Of a DNA stretch of 64,000 nucleotides, positions 22,119 through 34,224 are shown piece by piece. The translations under genes and the position numbers were made by a program. Numbering within the stretch: position 1 is the first letter of the stretch; each line of letters begins with the position of its first letter. The notes below the pieces were generated by a model that saw nothing but the letters and a program-made list of their open reading frames with translations, searched no databases and was not told the DNA's origin. The DNA is from Pyrus communis (lineage: Eukaryota; Streptophyta; Magnoliopsida; Rosales; Rosaceae), in NCBI RefSeq assembly GCF_963583255.1, contig NC_084806.1:13294817-13358816 (forward strand), written 5' to 3'.

Positions 22119-22162
22119 GCCTAGCTTGTCACAGGAAACAGCCTAGCTTGTCACAGGAAACA
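22119..22162. repeat. 22-bp perfect tandem duplication
   Basis: GCCTAGCTTGTCACAGGAAA plus CA, twice head to tail. Confidence 0.85.
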
Positions 22163-22926
22163 AAGGTCTAAGGTTGTTGCTAGTTGCGACGGCTAGCATC
22201 TATGTTGCTACGCCTACTTCTACATACTTTGATGGAGTTTATCTGCATATTTCATCAAATTATTAGAAAATTAATGCCGTAAAGTTTTGAAACTCCTTTT
22301 GATATTCTGGTTAACATTTTTCATATAAAATTTACAAATTAATAAATAAGATACCTGAATAACTAGTTGAACATGTCTTAATGAGTATCAGAGATGTGAA
22401 TATTTTTTGTTTTGTTGTATGGTAGGCTAGCGATAACCTACTAATTATTAACGATTTTCTCCGAACTGCAGGCGAAATATCTCATTCATTCCATGAGTTT
22501 TTAGCTTCTACCTTCACAAGCAAGTTATCTTCTGCAAACATGAGGCATTTTATTGAATATTTTTTGCACATTAATGTATATGCAAACTTTCAAGGCTAGC
22601 TAGATGGTCCATACCTGACGAGTTACTTGTCTATATCAAACTCAACTTTGCCAAAGAAAATATTGACACAACTGAGGTTTATGAACTGTAATGAAACTGA
22701 AAAGTATAGCAAATATTAAAATAGAGCAAGAATTTTCTAGAAAGTGTTGTTGACTCACTGTTTGGTTACCCTCATAGCTTGTTTCATACCCCTCTCTTCT
22801 TATCTCAATCTCCTCACATGGCTACGTAATAAGAGACACAAATAAAGGAGTATGAAAAGAATTTTTTTCTTCGTCAAAAATTACAGAATTGAAAAACAAG
22901 TGTGCTGGCTATCTAGATACCAATAG
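22163..22926. other. AT-rich intergenic DNA
   Basis: Nothing recognised. Confidence 0.5.
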
Positions 22927-23110
22927 GATTATTTCCGGATTCTTTTGGTGAGGATCTTGAAGATTCGTAAATTGTGTTCGTTCATTGTACATCGTGATGT
23001 TAGTTTTTGTCAGGTACTGATTGTATTTAATTTAAATAAAAATATTTAAAATAATTTCTAACTGCACGATGTACAATGAACAAATATGATTCACGGATTC
23101 CCGAGATCCC
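22927..23110. mobile_element. MITE family with GTTCATTGTACATCGTG arms, copy 1
   Basis: Left arm GGATCTTGAAGATTCG ... GTTCATTGTACATCGTG and right arm CACGATGTACAATGAAC ... CGGGATTCCGAGATCC-type sequence form a hairpin around an AT-rich centre. A second copy of the same family lies in the KCS intron at 51170-51308, sharing CATCGTG, the GTCAGGTACT/GTCAAATACT motif and TTTAATTTAAATAAA. Confidence 0.7.
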
Positions 23111-23599
23111 TATCTTAAATGATTTTTTTTTTTTTTGTCTTACACAATGTGGTGATTTTTTCACATTTTTTTGAAGAAAAAAAATGTGTATATTATTTGA
23201 GAATTGTTATTAGCATTCCAAAAATCACATTCTACACTCCCCACAAGGATGTAAAAGAAAAAATCGTTGAGAAATCGGGGGTGGCATATGTGACTCTTAT
23301 AACTTGAGGGGATTTTCGTATGCTTTTCAGGTAATTTCCCTTTTATTTTGTTGTTATAAGTTGAATGCACTTTTGGATTCGTTTTCGCTTCAACTTATTG
23401 ACATTATTGTTTTAAATTTTGTAGATCTGATTGTTTGAAACTTTGCCATACTTAAGGTCTAAAAACTATGCGAGGGTGTGGATGGAGAACCCTTAGTTAT
23501 TGCCACGGATTTGCAGTTGGGACACCAACTTAAATATGTCCCATCATAAGCTGAAAAGCGGTATTTTTGCTCAAAAATCGGTACGCGTTTGTTTCAGTT
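23111..23599. other. Intergenic DNA, probably the 5' part of the Ulp1 transposon
   Basis: No domain recognised. Sequence on both sides suggests it belongs to the degraded element that follows. Confidence 0.4.
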
Positions 23600-25020
23600 T
23601 TAATAAACTTACTGAATTTTTATTACGAATTGGTTGTACTTACATATGCAACATCGATTTTGTCGGATGCAGGCTCTTGTCCACCTAATTACTTTGACCA
23701 AGAAAGAAAAGATGGTGTCTTACTGGAACGTCATGTTTGATGATGTTGAGGCTGGTAGGATGCAACATCGAAGGACGAAAGTAAAGGTGTTGCAAATGTT
23801 GATCATGACTCCGAGGCAACTCCTTTATTCGAACCGAAAAGGAAGGCGAAGATAGGATACCATGCACACGTGGGAGCATTGCCATCATCATCCTAGTCAG
23901 TGGTGAGTATTTAAATCCTCTTAAATTGTGGTTTCAATTTAGACACTTGTATTGTTTCTAAACGGAAATCAGTTTCGGTGGAGTTATGATATGAAATCAC
24001 CGTTTTTTATATGTAGGAGTATGAGTTTGTTTCTAAGCAACAGTTTGAAGAATTTTCAGCGATGATGGATGTTCGGTTGAGGATAGTTATAGAGGAATTA
24101 GAGGGGGAGTGGTGTGCCTGCATGGAGTTGGCTGCCGAGGTTGAGCGCTTCCGAGGCGACGCAGCTGTAAAATTGTTTGACAAGCCCCCCCTGATAAGTC
24201 GGTAGGGTCAGGGTGGGACATAGATAATGTCCTCAAGGATGAGAAGGTCGACAATTCCCCTGATAAGTTGGTAGGGTTCCACCGCACCTTCCTCTTAACC
24301 TAAAACCTCTATTGGCGAAGGGAAGTCACCTCGAGTAAAAGACATAGTCGAAGTGACAACCCCTGCAGTGAATTTACCTACTTTTGATGTTGTCGATCCA
24401 TCTGATTTGGGAGCCCTTTCTTGGTAAGGGAATGCTGTTGAAGCGTAAAGTAATGCAGCTAATGCACTCGTTCACCCCTATCGAATCCTATAAAAGAAGG
24501 AAAGTTGGCAATGGTCATTCTGCCTAGGATTTTGTTGTTGCCCTAGATCCTATGCGGATCATCCCAAAGCTAGATGTGGAGGTTTTTATCAGCGTCTTGA
24601 TGCGTTGGGTGGGGTCACCGAGGTAAGTTCACTTTTAGTTGTCATTCAAACAATTAAATATGAACTTGATGTCATATATCTGCAACAACCTATGGTTTTT
24701 TTTGTGTACCAGCGATAGGCTGGACCTATACGGTTTAGCTACTATTGGTTAGTTTTTTTTTACCACACTCATCCAGTCCAAAGGTACTCTGAACAACAAT
24801 GTAAGTAATTGTTCTTCATTTGTAACTTGTTTCTATTTACCACATTATAAACGAGTACAAGAGTTTAATTTTGGCTTTTACAATGCATTTGACGTTGGAT
24901 TTAGCACATCAACGTCGGCTTTTACCTTCTGAGGAAGCGATCGATAAAGCATCCTACAGATTTCAGGGCGCGGTGGACAACTGCTGACTTTTATGTCTAG
25001 GTAAGTGTTATGTCATGATT
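23600..25020 (+). pseudogene. Degraded Ulp1-type transposon gene, 5' exons
   Basis: Exon-like stretches with coding character separated by GT-AG intron-like gaps: GVANVDHDSEATPLFEPKRK (about 23788) ending at GTGAGT near 23901; EYEFVSKQQFEEFSAMMDVR (from about 24018), a coiled-coil-like segment; FTPIESYKRRKVGNG (about 24474) and LDPMRIIPKLDVEVFISVL (about 24545) ending at GTAAGT near 24622; and LAHQRRLLPSEEAIDKASYR (about 24900) ending at GTAAGT near 25002. Several stops interrupt it. Its catalytic end lies beyond the gypsy insertion, at 34225-34840. Plant Mutator-like and CACTA elements often carry such Ulp1 genes; I cannot tell which type this is. Confidence 0.55.
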
Positions 25021-25025
25021 GTTAC
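25021..25025. other. Target site duplication, left (GTTAC)
   Basis: GTTAC just before the gypsy 5' LTR, repeated exactly after the 3' LTR at 34054-34058. Confidence 0.9.
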
Positions 25026-26507
25026 TGTAAAACCCTGTCCTTATTTTTACGTATTTTGTAATATTATTGAACGTATGAAATTACCAAATTAACCTTGAAG
25101 CATGAACGTTGACTTTACATTTCGAAACATCGAACGTTTTTCCGATATTTCACGTTTCGTCTTTAATGGCCTTAATTTGTGAGCCAATGGGACCCATTTT
25201 GGATCCTTGTCCCCTTGTTCCTCCCCCTACCCGTGAGTCACCCTTCCCATTTTTGCATTTTCTGTCAAAACAAACACACTCTCTCTACAAACTCTCTCCC
25301 TCACCTCTCGGTCCTCTCCCTCACCTCTCGGTCCTCTCCCAAACCAACCTTCCTAGAGGGTTTTCACTCAAACAAATCACACAACAATAACCATGGCACC
25401 ACCACCATCACCCCTGTGAACTCAGAATCGAAAGAAAACCCTTCAAACTCTTCCAAGCTCGCTACACAATGCATTCACTGTTCACTAAGTTTTTCGACGA
25501 GTTTTCACATTCTTTGGTGAAGTTAAGCCTCCAACCTCATCCAAAAGTTGTAGATTGTGTTCTGGTGTATGTTTAGAAGTAGTTTTGAGAAGTTTTGGTG
25601 ATGTTTGGATGTAGGAAACTCATGGGGAAAACTTCCCCAATTTTCAGGCGAGGACCGCCATTTCGAGGCATTTTCGGCCAAACCACGACGAGTTAGCCTT
25701 TGAGAAAGGTACTATTCTCTTCGTCTCATTGAGAAGTAAGATTTTTGTTTTTGAATCACTCAATTTCGTTGAGTATTGAAGAAGTTATGAACGTTTAATG
25801 TTTAAAGTTCTACATATTCATAACTACATTTTGGCTTTTGAATCACTCAATTTGGACTTGTATCGAGCTGGGAATGGGCTCTTGAAGTTGGCAAAAAAGT
25901 ATGGGATTTTTCTAGAAATTTGAAGGCCTGCGTGTGGAGCATACGTGCCTCCGTCGCCGTCCACGGTGGTGACCACGGCTGTGCCGGTGACTTTTTCGGC
26001 AACTAATCTCACCGCGTGCGATGGTGCCTGGTCTCATTGGCCGCCCCCCAGTGACGGCACATGGGGGAACCCGAGGTCCACTCTTAGGTTTTTCGACGTC
26101 CTGAATCAGCTTACAACATCCGTTTTCTCAAAGTTAATTGTTTAAGTAGAGTTTTATTAATTGGTCCCTTTATATGCTTAGGTGCGTTTGTTAGTAACAT
26201 TTCCATCCTCCCTAGTCGAACGACTCTTTGGCGACGGAGTATCTGTGAGTGGACCCCTTCTAAAATGCATGATTTTATTATTAGAAATGTATTCATGAAA
26301 AGTATGATTTTATGACTACGTTTTATTGAACGTTCATGAATAGATCGGGTTTACACTTTATGGAATATCATGCTTTATTGAATTTATGTTTACTGAGATA
26401 TTTATGAACATGGATTTATCATATTATGTTTGAGCTATTGTGCCCCGATGAGATATATTTTGGAAAGATTATGTTCATGATTTTCTGTGCTTACTTAGTG
26501 GATATTG

Positions 26508-26672
26508 ATATTTATATATGCCATCAAGCGAGCGATGTAGTGCCATCGAGCTAGCAATGTAGTGCCTTCAGGTAGAAGATATTTATATATGCCATCGGGC
26601 GGGCGATGAAATGCCTTCGAGTAGAAGATATTTATATATGCCTTCGGGCAGCCAATGTAACGCCTTCGGGCG
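26508..26672. repeat. Tandem repeat in the 5' LTR, three units
   Basis: Units beginning ATATTTATATATGCC followed by TCGGGCGGGCGATG-type sequence. The matching stretch of the 3' LTR (33529-33632) has two. Confidence 0.75.
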
Positions 26673-26828
26673 ATTGTGATACCACTACTAAGCACACTAT
26701 ATATGTTGTATGTTTTAAGAAGTTTTTATGGCATGCTAGGGTTTTCGGAAAACCTATTACTTATTATGCTATATGAGTTTTCTAAAGCTGGGGGTTAGTA
26801 CATTGAAGAATAACTATTTTAGTATTAG

Positions 26829-26830
<2 letters not shown>

Positions 26831-26873
<43 letters not shown>
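26831..26873. repeat. (AC)n microsatellite
   Basis: About 21 uninterrupted AC units inside the 5' LTR. Confidence 0.95.
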
Positions 26874-26880
<7 letters not shown>

Positions 26881-27287
26881 ATACTTGGTCTACTTATGTT
26901 CTGTTTTGCGCGGCCTCACGACCTAGAAATGAGGCATACAACCTGAACTACGAGGCATTGCCATATCAGTGAATTTGTGTCCTCCTCTCTGCATAAAACA
27001 TCTCTTGTAATCGCACTTTCTAATACTCATTCCACTTGTATTTCGAATTAGCAGTATGCTCTGAACATGTCATGCATTATCACTTTTAATTTGTTGGCAG
27101 TTGAATATTATATTTTATTAAGGTTTGTAATTGATTACTATTTTGCGTCGTTATGCTCGAAATTTATATGCCTGTTTCACATGTTCTCGGCATATGCATT
27201 CTTTAAATGGCTTGCGTCACCTTCGGGTATCAACCAACACATGGCCATCCCATTGTTATTCAGACACCGGAATTTGTGCCTGTTAGA

Positions 27288-27300
27288 TTGGTATCAGAGC
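27288..27300 (+). promoter_or_regulatory. Primer binding site of the gypsy element
   Basis: TTGGTATCAGAGC, complementary to the 3' end of initiator methionine tRNA, immediately after the 5' LTR. Confidence 0.85.
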
Positions 27301-27417
27301 ATACTTAGGATTTTATTCTTTCCACTTGGTAGTCATAATCCTTCATGCAGCCACAATTTTTCATCTTTCTAAATCTTGTTTGCCTCTTATCAGAATCAAG
27401 AATACTCATGATGGGAA

Positions 27418-28335
27418 TATGCCTTGCCGACCTCGTTCTAGTTTGATGGGTGGAATGCAACAATTGACCTTTACTCTGCAACATGTTTTCCCTAGGAACA
27501 TGGGGCATATTTGTACTTACATGGAAATTGCTCAGAGTCAGGGTGTTACTGAGCTGAATGTAGTTGGTGCCTATGAGGAGGCCGAGGATTGGTTCGAGAA
27601 AATGGAGGACACTCTAGAATGTATGTCCTGCCCAGCAGCTGAATGGGCAAAGACCGCAGTTACTTTCTCTAGGGTAATGCGAGATTTTGGTGGAAATCAA
27701 TGAATGACTCTCGGCTACCTAACTCAATGATGACTTGGGCTACTTTCAGGATACTCTTTGGCAAACAATTTTTGAGCCCCAAGTACCAGTTGAGAAAGTG
27801 ACAGGAATTCTTGAGTTTTCATGAAGACAACTTAATGATTACGGAGCTGGATAATACTTTTTGGTGATTGGCGAAACACCACTTCCATGTCTATGGGAAC
27901 CCTCAGGAGATGACGGTACAAATTGAAATTGCTTCGAATGATGACATCTGCAAACTCTTCGCACCACAAACTTATGCATCATATGAATAGATTATTCAAG
28001 CAGTTATGAAGATTGAACAGTCCCGTTGGAATAGAGTTAACCAGAATTAGCCTTGAAATCAGAATTAGGGGGGTCGAGGTTTCAAATCTTGAAGCATGAT
28101 GAAGCCTTCCACTCATTTTCATTCAAACGCTAGGGCCAAGGTTTGGGACCTTCCGGTAAGGGATCTGGCAATGAGATAACCAAATAGTCATTCAATCACT
28201 TCAATCTAGCGGTCATAGTTTATGCATATTGTGGTGGGCATCATTGGGGAGAATGCATTGCAAATGCAGTCTCATGCTTTAAGTGTGGTGGCATGGGACA
28301 CTATGTCCGTGATTGCCCTTCTGGGCACCCAGCAG
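27418..28335 (+). pseudogene. gypsy gag remnant with zinc knuckle
   Basis: Opens with MPCRPRSSLMGGMQQLTF, then GAYEEAEDWFEKMEDTLECM of the capsid region, in an open segment ending at 27703, after which stops appear. A CCHC zinc knuckle CFKCGGMGHYVRDC is readable near 28275-28320 in another frame. Confidence 0.75.
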
Positions 28336-28589
28336 ACAATTATACTTTTGGTTCAGGTTATTGTAGAAGTAGTGGTTCGGGTATTCAGAATCTTGTTTAG
28401 AGGCAATCGCAGTATTCTGGTGCAGCTTTTGTCAGTCATGCTCAGGGTAACTGAGCAAGTTGCAATAATTAGGGTGTTAGGACTCGTGGAGGTCATAGCT
28501 GTGGTTCAGGACGACAAGCCACGAATGTATCAATGCCATGTCTCAACGAGAGGCAGAGTAGGATCCCAGAGTAATCACGAGTATGTTAC

Positions 28590-28940
28590 TTGTTTTTGGC
28601 CATTGGGCTCGTGTTCTGATTGATTCAGGTGCTACATATTCATTCATATATCCACAATTTGCACGAGTTGTGAACTCGCAACCTACATCGCTTGAGTTTG
28701 ATATGTTTATACAATTACCTCCTGGAGATTTATTTTTTGCGTAATGGGCATTTAGGGATTGTCCAATTATAGTTGAAAGGGAACTTATGGGGGCCCATTT
28801 GATTCCTTTTAAATTGGTAGAGTTCGATATCATTTTGGGAATGGATTGGCTATCCAAGCACAATGTGTATGTTGGTTGTAGAGATAAATTGGTGACATTT
28901 GATCGACCTGGACAACCAGCAATCCAGTTTCAAGGTAAGT
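28590..28940 (+). pseudogene. gypsy aspartic protease remnant
   Basis: VLIDSGATYSFIYPQFA, with the catalytic DSG, then LVEFDIILGMDWLSKHNV, the usual GMDWL end of the chromovirus protease, with a stop in between. Confidence 0.8.
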
Positions 28941-29069
28941 GAAGGATTTTTCAAAATAGTATTATTTCCATCATCAAGACGACGAAGTTATTGCAAGAGG
29001 GTTGTGTTAGATTCTTAGCTCACGCAAGGCGAACCTTCCCTGTGTGCTAGGGATGTGCCAGTGATGAAT

Positions 29070-29812
29070 GAATTCACCAATGTCTTTCTTGAAGATTTCC
29101 CAAGGTTACCACCTGCAAGGGAAGTTTAATTCATCATCGACTTACTTCTTTAGTACCATATCGAATGACACTAGCTAAATTGAGGGAGTTAAAGATTTAA
29201 CTTGAGGAGCTTGTGGATAAAGGCTATATCCAACCCACCATGTCTCCCTAGGGCGATCCTGTACTATTTGTGAGGAAGAATAATGGGTCGATGAGACTCT
29301 GCATCGACTACAGACAACTTAATTGGGTGACAATGAAGAACCGTTATCCCTTACCTCTTATTGATGACTTGTTTGATCAACTGAGGGGTGCTTAGGTATT
29401 TTCTAAGATCGATCTTCGTTCAGGTTACCATCAGTTGTTGATCCAGAATGAAGATGTACCGAATACCACTTTTCACACTTGGTATGGATGCTATTAATTT
29501 TGTGTCATGCCTTTTGGATTAACGAATGAACCTAGAACATTCATGGATTTGATGAATAGAGTTTTTAGACCGTATCTTAACCAGTTTGTAATTGTATTTA
29601 TTGATGACGTCTTGATCTACTTCAAGAGCAATGCCGAGCATACGAAACATCTGAAGTTAGTGTTGGAAAAGTTGAGGAAGCATCAGCTGTATGTGAAGTT
29701 TAGTAAGTGTCAATTTTGGCTAGACCTGATTAGTTTCCTTGGGCATGTGGTTTCCCCTGAGGGAATTTGCGTGGACCCTCAGAAGATTTCTACAGTGTTC
29801 ATGTGGGAATAA
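29070..29812 (+). pseudogene. gypsy reverse transcriptase remnant
   Basis: The upstream half is broken by stops but shows [17 protein letters not shown]. The open segment from 29507 has [12 protein letters not shown], the catalytic [10 protein letters not shown], and [20 protein letters not shown]. The YADD-type motif is FIDD here, as in most plant gypsy elements. Confidence 0.85.
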
Positions 29813-30370
29813 CCGAAAAATGTCACAGAAATAAGGAGTTTTCTTGGGCTAGCTGGTTATTACCAAAGCTTGTGCATGATTTCTTGGTGATTGCCTTGCC
29901 TCTTACTAAATTGACCCAGAAGGGAGTCAAATTCAAATGGGATGAAAACTGCGAACGGAGTTTCCAGGAGCTTAAACATCATTTGATTCATGCCCCCGTC
30001 CTTGCTCTTCTAGATGATGGCAGTGAGTTTGAAATCTATAGTGATGTATCCTTGTCAAACTTGGGTTGTATTCTGATGTAGCATGGGAAAGTCATGGCCT
30101 ATGCTTCCAGACAACTCAAAACTCACAAGAAAAATTACCCTACTCATGATCTGGAACTTGAAGTAATAGTTTTTTCTTTGAAGATCTGGCGACATTACTT
30201 ATATGGCAGAAGTGTCGTGTCTTTACGGATCACAAGAGCCTGATATATGTTTTTACCCAGAATGAGTTGGACTTGAGATAAAGAAGATGGATGGAACTCA
30301 TTAGTGACTACGATTGCACAATTGAGTATCATCCTGGTCATGCAAATGTCGTAGTAGACGTTCTTAGTTG
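29813..30370 (+). pseudogene. gypsy RNase H remnant
   Basis: LTKLTQKGVKFKWDENCERS, VLALLDDGSEFEIYSDVSLS and, after frame changes, [19 protein letters not shown], the RNase H region of Ty3/gypsy pol. Confidence 0.8.
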
Positions 30371-30639
30371 AAAATCTTATGGATAGCTTGCCTTTCTTCA
30401 AGCTATCCATGTTTGTTATTGTTTTCTCTTAGAGGAACTAGCATTACAGTAATGCCAAATCCCCAGGGAGCATTGTTGGTGCACTTCCAAATTAAGCATG
30501 TTTTGGTGGATCTGGTTTGAAAAGCTTAAGAGCGCAATCAGCAGTATGCAGACTTAAAAGAACAGGTGCATAATGGTTTGAGGCAAGATTTGAAGATCTA
30601 GAAAGATGGAGCCTTGATGATAGGGAATAGATTATTCAT

Positions 30640-31350
30640 GCCTAAAAACAATGAAGTCGTGAAAAAGGAAATTCTTGATGAAGCTCACATCTCGGCGTAT
30701 GCTATGCATTGGGAAGTACTAAGTTGTATCACACTATTTGTCCATTCTACTATTGGTATGGGATGAAATAGGATGTTACGTAGTATGTGAAGAGATGTAT
30801 AATTTGCCAGCAAGTGAAAGTGGATAGACATATACCAGAAGAGCTAATGCAGAATTTCCCTATACCAACTTCGAAGTGGGAGGATATCACTTTGGATTTT
30901 TTGTATGGATTACCGAGCATGGGATCAAGGTTTAATGTCATTTGGGTGATTGTGGATAGGTTCACTAAGACTACTTATTTCTTACCAGTTCGACGAAATT
31001 ACAAATTGGAGAAGCTACCACAGTTGTTCATTGATAATATTGTTAAACTTCACGGTGTACCCGTCACCATTATTTCAGATAGAGATCCAAGATTAACCTC
31101 CAGATTTTGGAGAGCTTTCCATGACACCATGATTACTCAGCTTTTGTACAACACTGCCTATCACCAACAGACTGGTGGTTAATTTGAGAGGACGATCAAA
31201 ACTTTGGAGAACATGCTGAAGGTGTTCTCCAATGGAAGGGTAGTTGGGGTAATTATTCGCCATTGATCGAGTTTGCCTACATAACAGTTACCACTCCAAC
31301 ATCGACATGACACCTTTTTGAAGCACTGTATGGAAGGGTATGCCGAACAC
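30640..31350 (+). pseudogene. gypsy integrase remnant
   Basis: Zinc-binding CIICQQVKVDRHIPEELMQ, then the core WEDITLDFLYGLP, IVDRFTKTTYFLPV and ISDRDPRLTSRFW, open at 30787-31182 and ending at a stop just before FERTIKTLENML. Confidence 0.85.
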
Positions 31351-31539
31351 TATTGTGTTGGACTAAGATTAGTGAGCGAGTGTTAGTGGGGCCAGTCGAC
31401 CCCACTAATGCTAACATCCAGCTAATAAAGAGGAATTTGAAGATGGCGCAAGATAGACAGAAGAAGATCGATGACCGACATGCTAGGGATCGTGAGTATG
31501 AGATTGGTGATTTTCTCTTTTTGAAGTTGTTGCCCTAGA

Positions 31540-31930
31540 AGGGTGACGTTCGTTTTGGTAAGCGAGGGAAGTTGAGTCCTCGATATGTCGGGCCGTACAG
31601 AATCACAGAGAGAATTGGCACGGTTGATTATAGATTGAAGTTACCACCAATGTTGTCATAGATACACGATGTATTTCATGTTCCATGCTTCAGAAGTACG
31701 TACCTGATCCATCTCACATTTTGCAGACGTAACCGTTAGAAGTGAGTCAAGACATGCGTTATATTGAGGAGCTAGTGGCGATTATCGATCGATAGGATAA
31801 AATACTGAGAAACAAGTTCATCCAGTTAGTAAAGGTGCTATAAAGGAACCACATAGTTGGAAAAGCGACGTGGCAAATAGAAGAACTGATGAGGAGTCAG
31901 TATCCGTACCTGTTTACTTAAGGTTGTAAA
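31540..31930 (+). pseudogene. gypsy integrase C-terminus and chromodomain remnant
   Basis: GKRGKLSPRYVGPYRITERI and IHDVFHVP precede scattered chromodomain matches in several frames (YIEELVAIIDR, ATWQIEELMRSQYPYLF). This order defines chromoviruses. Confidence 0.7.
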
Positions 31931-31965
31931 TTTTGGGGATGAAGTTCTCTTAAGAGCGTAGATTG

Positions 31966-34053
31966 TGAAACCTCATCCTTATTTTTACGTATTTTGTAAT
32001 AATATCGAACGTATGAAATTACCAAATTGCACTTGAAGCATAAACGTTGACTTTACGTTTCGAAACGTTGAACATTTTTTGGATATTTTATGTTTCATCT
32101 TTAATGGCCTTAATTTACGAGCCAATGGGACCCACTTTGGATCCTTGTTCCTCCCTTACCCGTGAATCCCCCTTCCCCTTTTTGCATTTTCTATCAAAAC
32201 ACACCATCTCTACAAACACTTTCCCTCACCTCTTGACTCTTTCTCAAACCAACCCTCCTAGAGGGTTTTCACTCAAACAAATCACACAACAGCAACCACG
32301 GCACCACCACCATCACCCCTGTGAACTCAAAATTGAAATAGAACCCTTCAAACTCTTTTAAACTCGTTGCATAGTGCATTCATTGTTCACCGAGTTTTCT
32401 GATGAGTTTTCACATTCTCCGGTAAGGTAAGCCTCGAATTTCATCCAAAAGTTGTAGATTATGTCTTGGTGTATGTTTAGAAGTAGTTTTGAGAAGTTTT
32501 GGTGATGTTTGGATGTAGGAAACTCATGGGGAAAGCTTCTCCAGTTTTCAGGCGATGACTACCATTTTCGAGGTATTTTTCAACCAAACCACAACAAGTT
32601 AGCCATCGAAAAAGATACCACTCTCTTAGTCTTGTTGAGAAGTATGACTTTTGATTTTGATTCACTCAATTTCGTTGAGCATTGAAGAAGTCATGAACAT
32701 TTAAAATTTGCTTAGTTTCCGGCAAGTTCCCCATATTCCCACGGACTAGCCAACTTTCAGGCAATTTTTCGACCAACTTCGGCATCCACTCGGTCCCAAC
32801 TTTCCACATTCCTAACTACATTTTGGCTTTTGAATCACTTGATTTGGACTTGTATCGAGCTCAGAATAAGTTGTTGAAGTTGAGGGAAAAATCTGGGATT
32901 TTTCCAGAAATTTGAAGGTCGATGCGTGGAGGCTACCATGGTCAGCGTGTGGAGCACATGCGCCTCCGCTGGAGATACTCTGCTCCGTCCCCATCTACAA
33001 TGGCAACCACAGTAGGGCTAGCAAATTTTTCGGCGAACAATCTCGAAGCGTGCAATGGCAAGTGGCCTCCCGAGCTGCCACTAAGTGGCGGCACATAGAG
33101 GAACGCGAGGTCTCACCTTAGGTTTTTCGACATTCGGAATCCATTTACGACATTTGTTTTTCCAAATTCAATCGTTTAAGTGGAGTTCTATTAATTGATC
33201 CCTTTATGTGCTTAGGTGCATTTGTTAGTGATGTTTTCATCCTCCCTACTCGAACGGCTCTTCGGCAACGGAGTATCTGTTAGTAAAATGCATGATTTTA
33301 TTATTAGAAATGCATACATGAAAAGTATGACATTATGACTACGTTTTATGAAACGTTTATGAGTAAATCGGGTTTACGCTTTATGAAATATCATGATTTA
33401 TCGAATTTATGTTTACGAAGATATTTATAGACATGGATTTATGATATGATGTTTGAGTTATTGAGTACCGATGAGATATATTTTGGAAAGATTATGTTCA
33501 TGATTTTCTATGCTTACTTAGTGGATATTCATATTTATATATGCCTTCGGACGGGCGATGTAGTGCCTTCGGGTGGAAGATATTTATATATGCCATCGTG
33601 CGGGCGATGTAGTGACTTCAGGCAATTGTGATACCACTACTAAGCACACTATATATGATATATATTTTACGAAGGTTTTATGGCATGCTAGAGTTTTCTG
33701 AAAACCTATTGCTTATTATGCTATTTTTTATGAAGGTTTCATATCAGTGAATTTGTGTCCTCCTCTATGCGTAGGGCATCTCTTGTAATCGTACTTTCTA
33801 ATATTCCTTCTGCTTGTATTTCGAATTAGTAGTATGCTCTAAACATGTTATGCATTATCACTTTTAATTTGTTGGCAGTTGAATTATTAAGGTTTGTACT
33901 TGATTACTATTTTGCATTGTTATGCGTGAAATTTATATGCATGTTTCACATTTTCTCCACATATGCATTCATTAAATGGCTTGCGGCACCCTCGGGTGTC
34001 GGCCAGCACGTGGCCGTTCCATTGTCCTTTAGACATCGAGATTGGGTGCATCA
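31966..34053 (+). repeat. 3' LTR of the gypsy chromovirus
   Basis: A 2,088-bp LTR beginning TGTGAAACC and ending GGGTGCATCA, followed at once by the GTTAC duplication. The degenerate purine tract TTTTGGGGATGAAG precedes it. Confidence 0.9.
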
Positions 34054-34058
34054 GTTAC
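34054..34058. other. Target site duplication, right (GTTAC)
   Basis: Exact repeat of 25021-25025, which fixes both ends of the gypsy insertion. Confidence 0.9.
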
Positions 34059-34224
34059 CCTCTATTTCAAGCACTTATGTTTGTATTGCATCCTATTTAC
34101 AAATTGGCAAACATGTCATCGGTTTTTGTTTTATGTGAGAAAATCTAAAATGTGTTGCAACACATCAATGCATGAAAAAATGAAATTGGAATATGCATAA
34201 TTTGAGACCCTTGGTGGAGGAAAT

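Larger units (their letters stand above)
25026..27285 (+). repeat. 5' LTR of the gypsy chromovirus
   Basis: Begins TGTAAAACCCTGTCCTTATT, as the 3' LTR begins TGTGAAACCTCATCCTTATT. It carries an (AC)n run (26831-26873) absent from the 3' LTR and three about 60-bp units (26508-26672) where the 3' LTR has two. It lacks about 95 bp present in the 3' LTR near 32705-32810. The exact right end is uncertain by a few bases. Confidence 0.9.
25026..34053 (+). mobile_element. Complete but dead Ty3/gypsy chromovirus (Tekay/Del-like), 9,028 bp
   Basis: 5' LTR 25026-27285, primer site 27288-27300, gag, protease, RT, RNase H, integrase, chromodomain, then 3' LTR 31966-34053, all on the plus strand and flanked by an exact GTTAC duplication. 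The domain order PR-RT-RH-IN-chromodomain and the very long LTRs point to the Tekay/Del chromovirus clade. Every domain carries stops or frameshifts and the LTRs have diverged with several indels, so the insertion is old. Confidence 0.93.

Noticed and set aside
25109..25520. Proline/serine-rich frames of 93 and 113 codons
   Set aside because: Within the gypsy 5' LTR; the matching 3' LTR gives a similar frame at 32047-32361.
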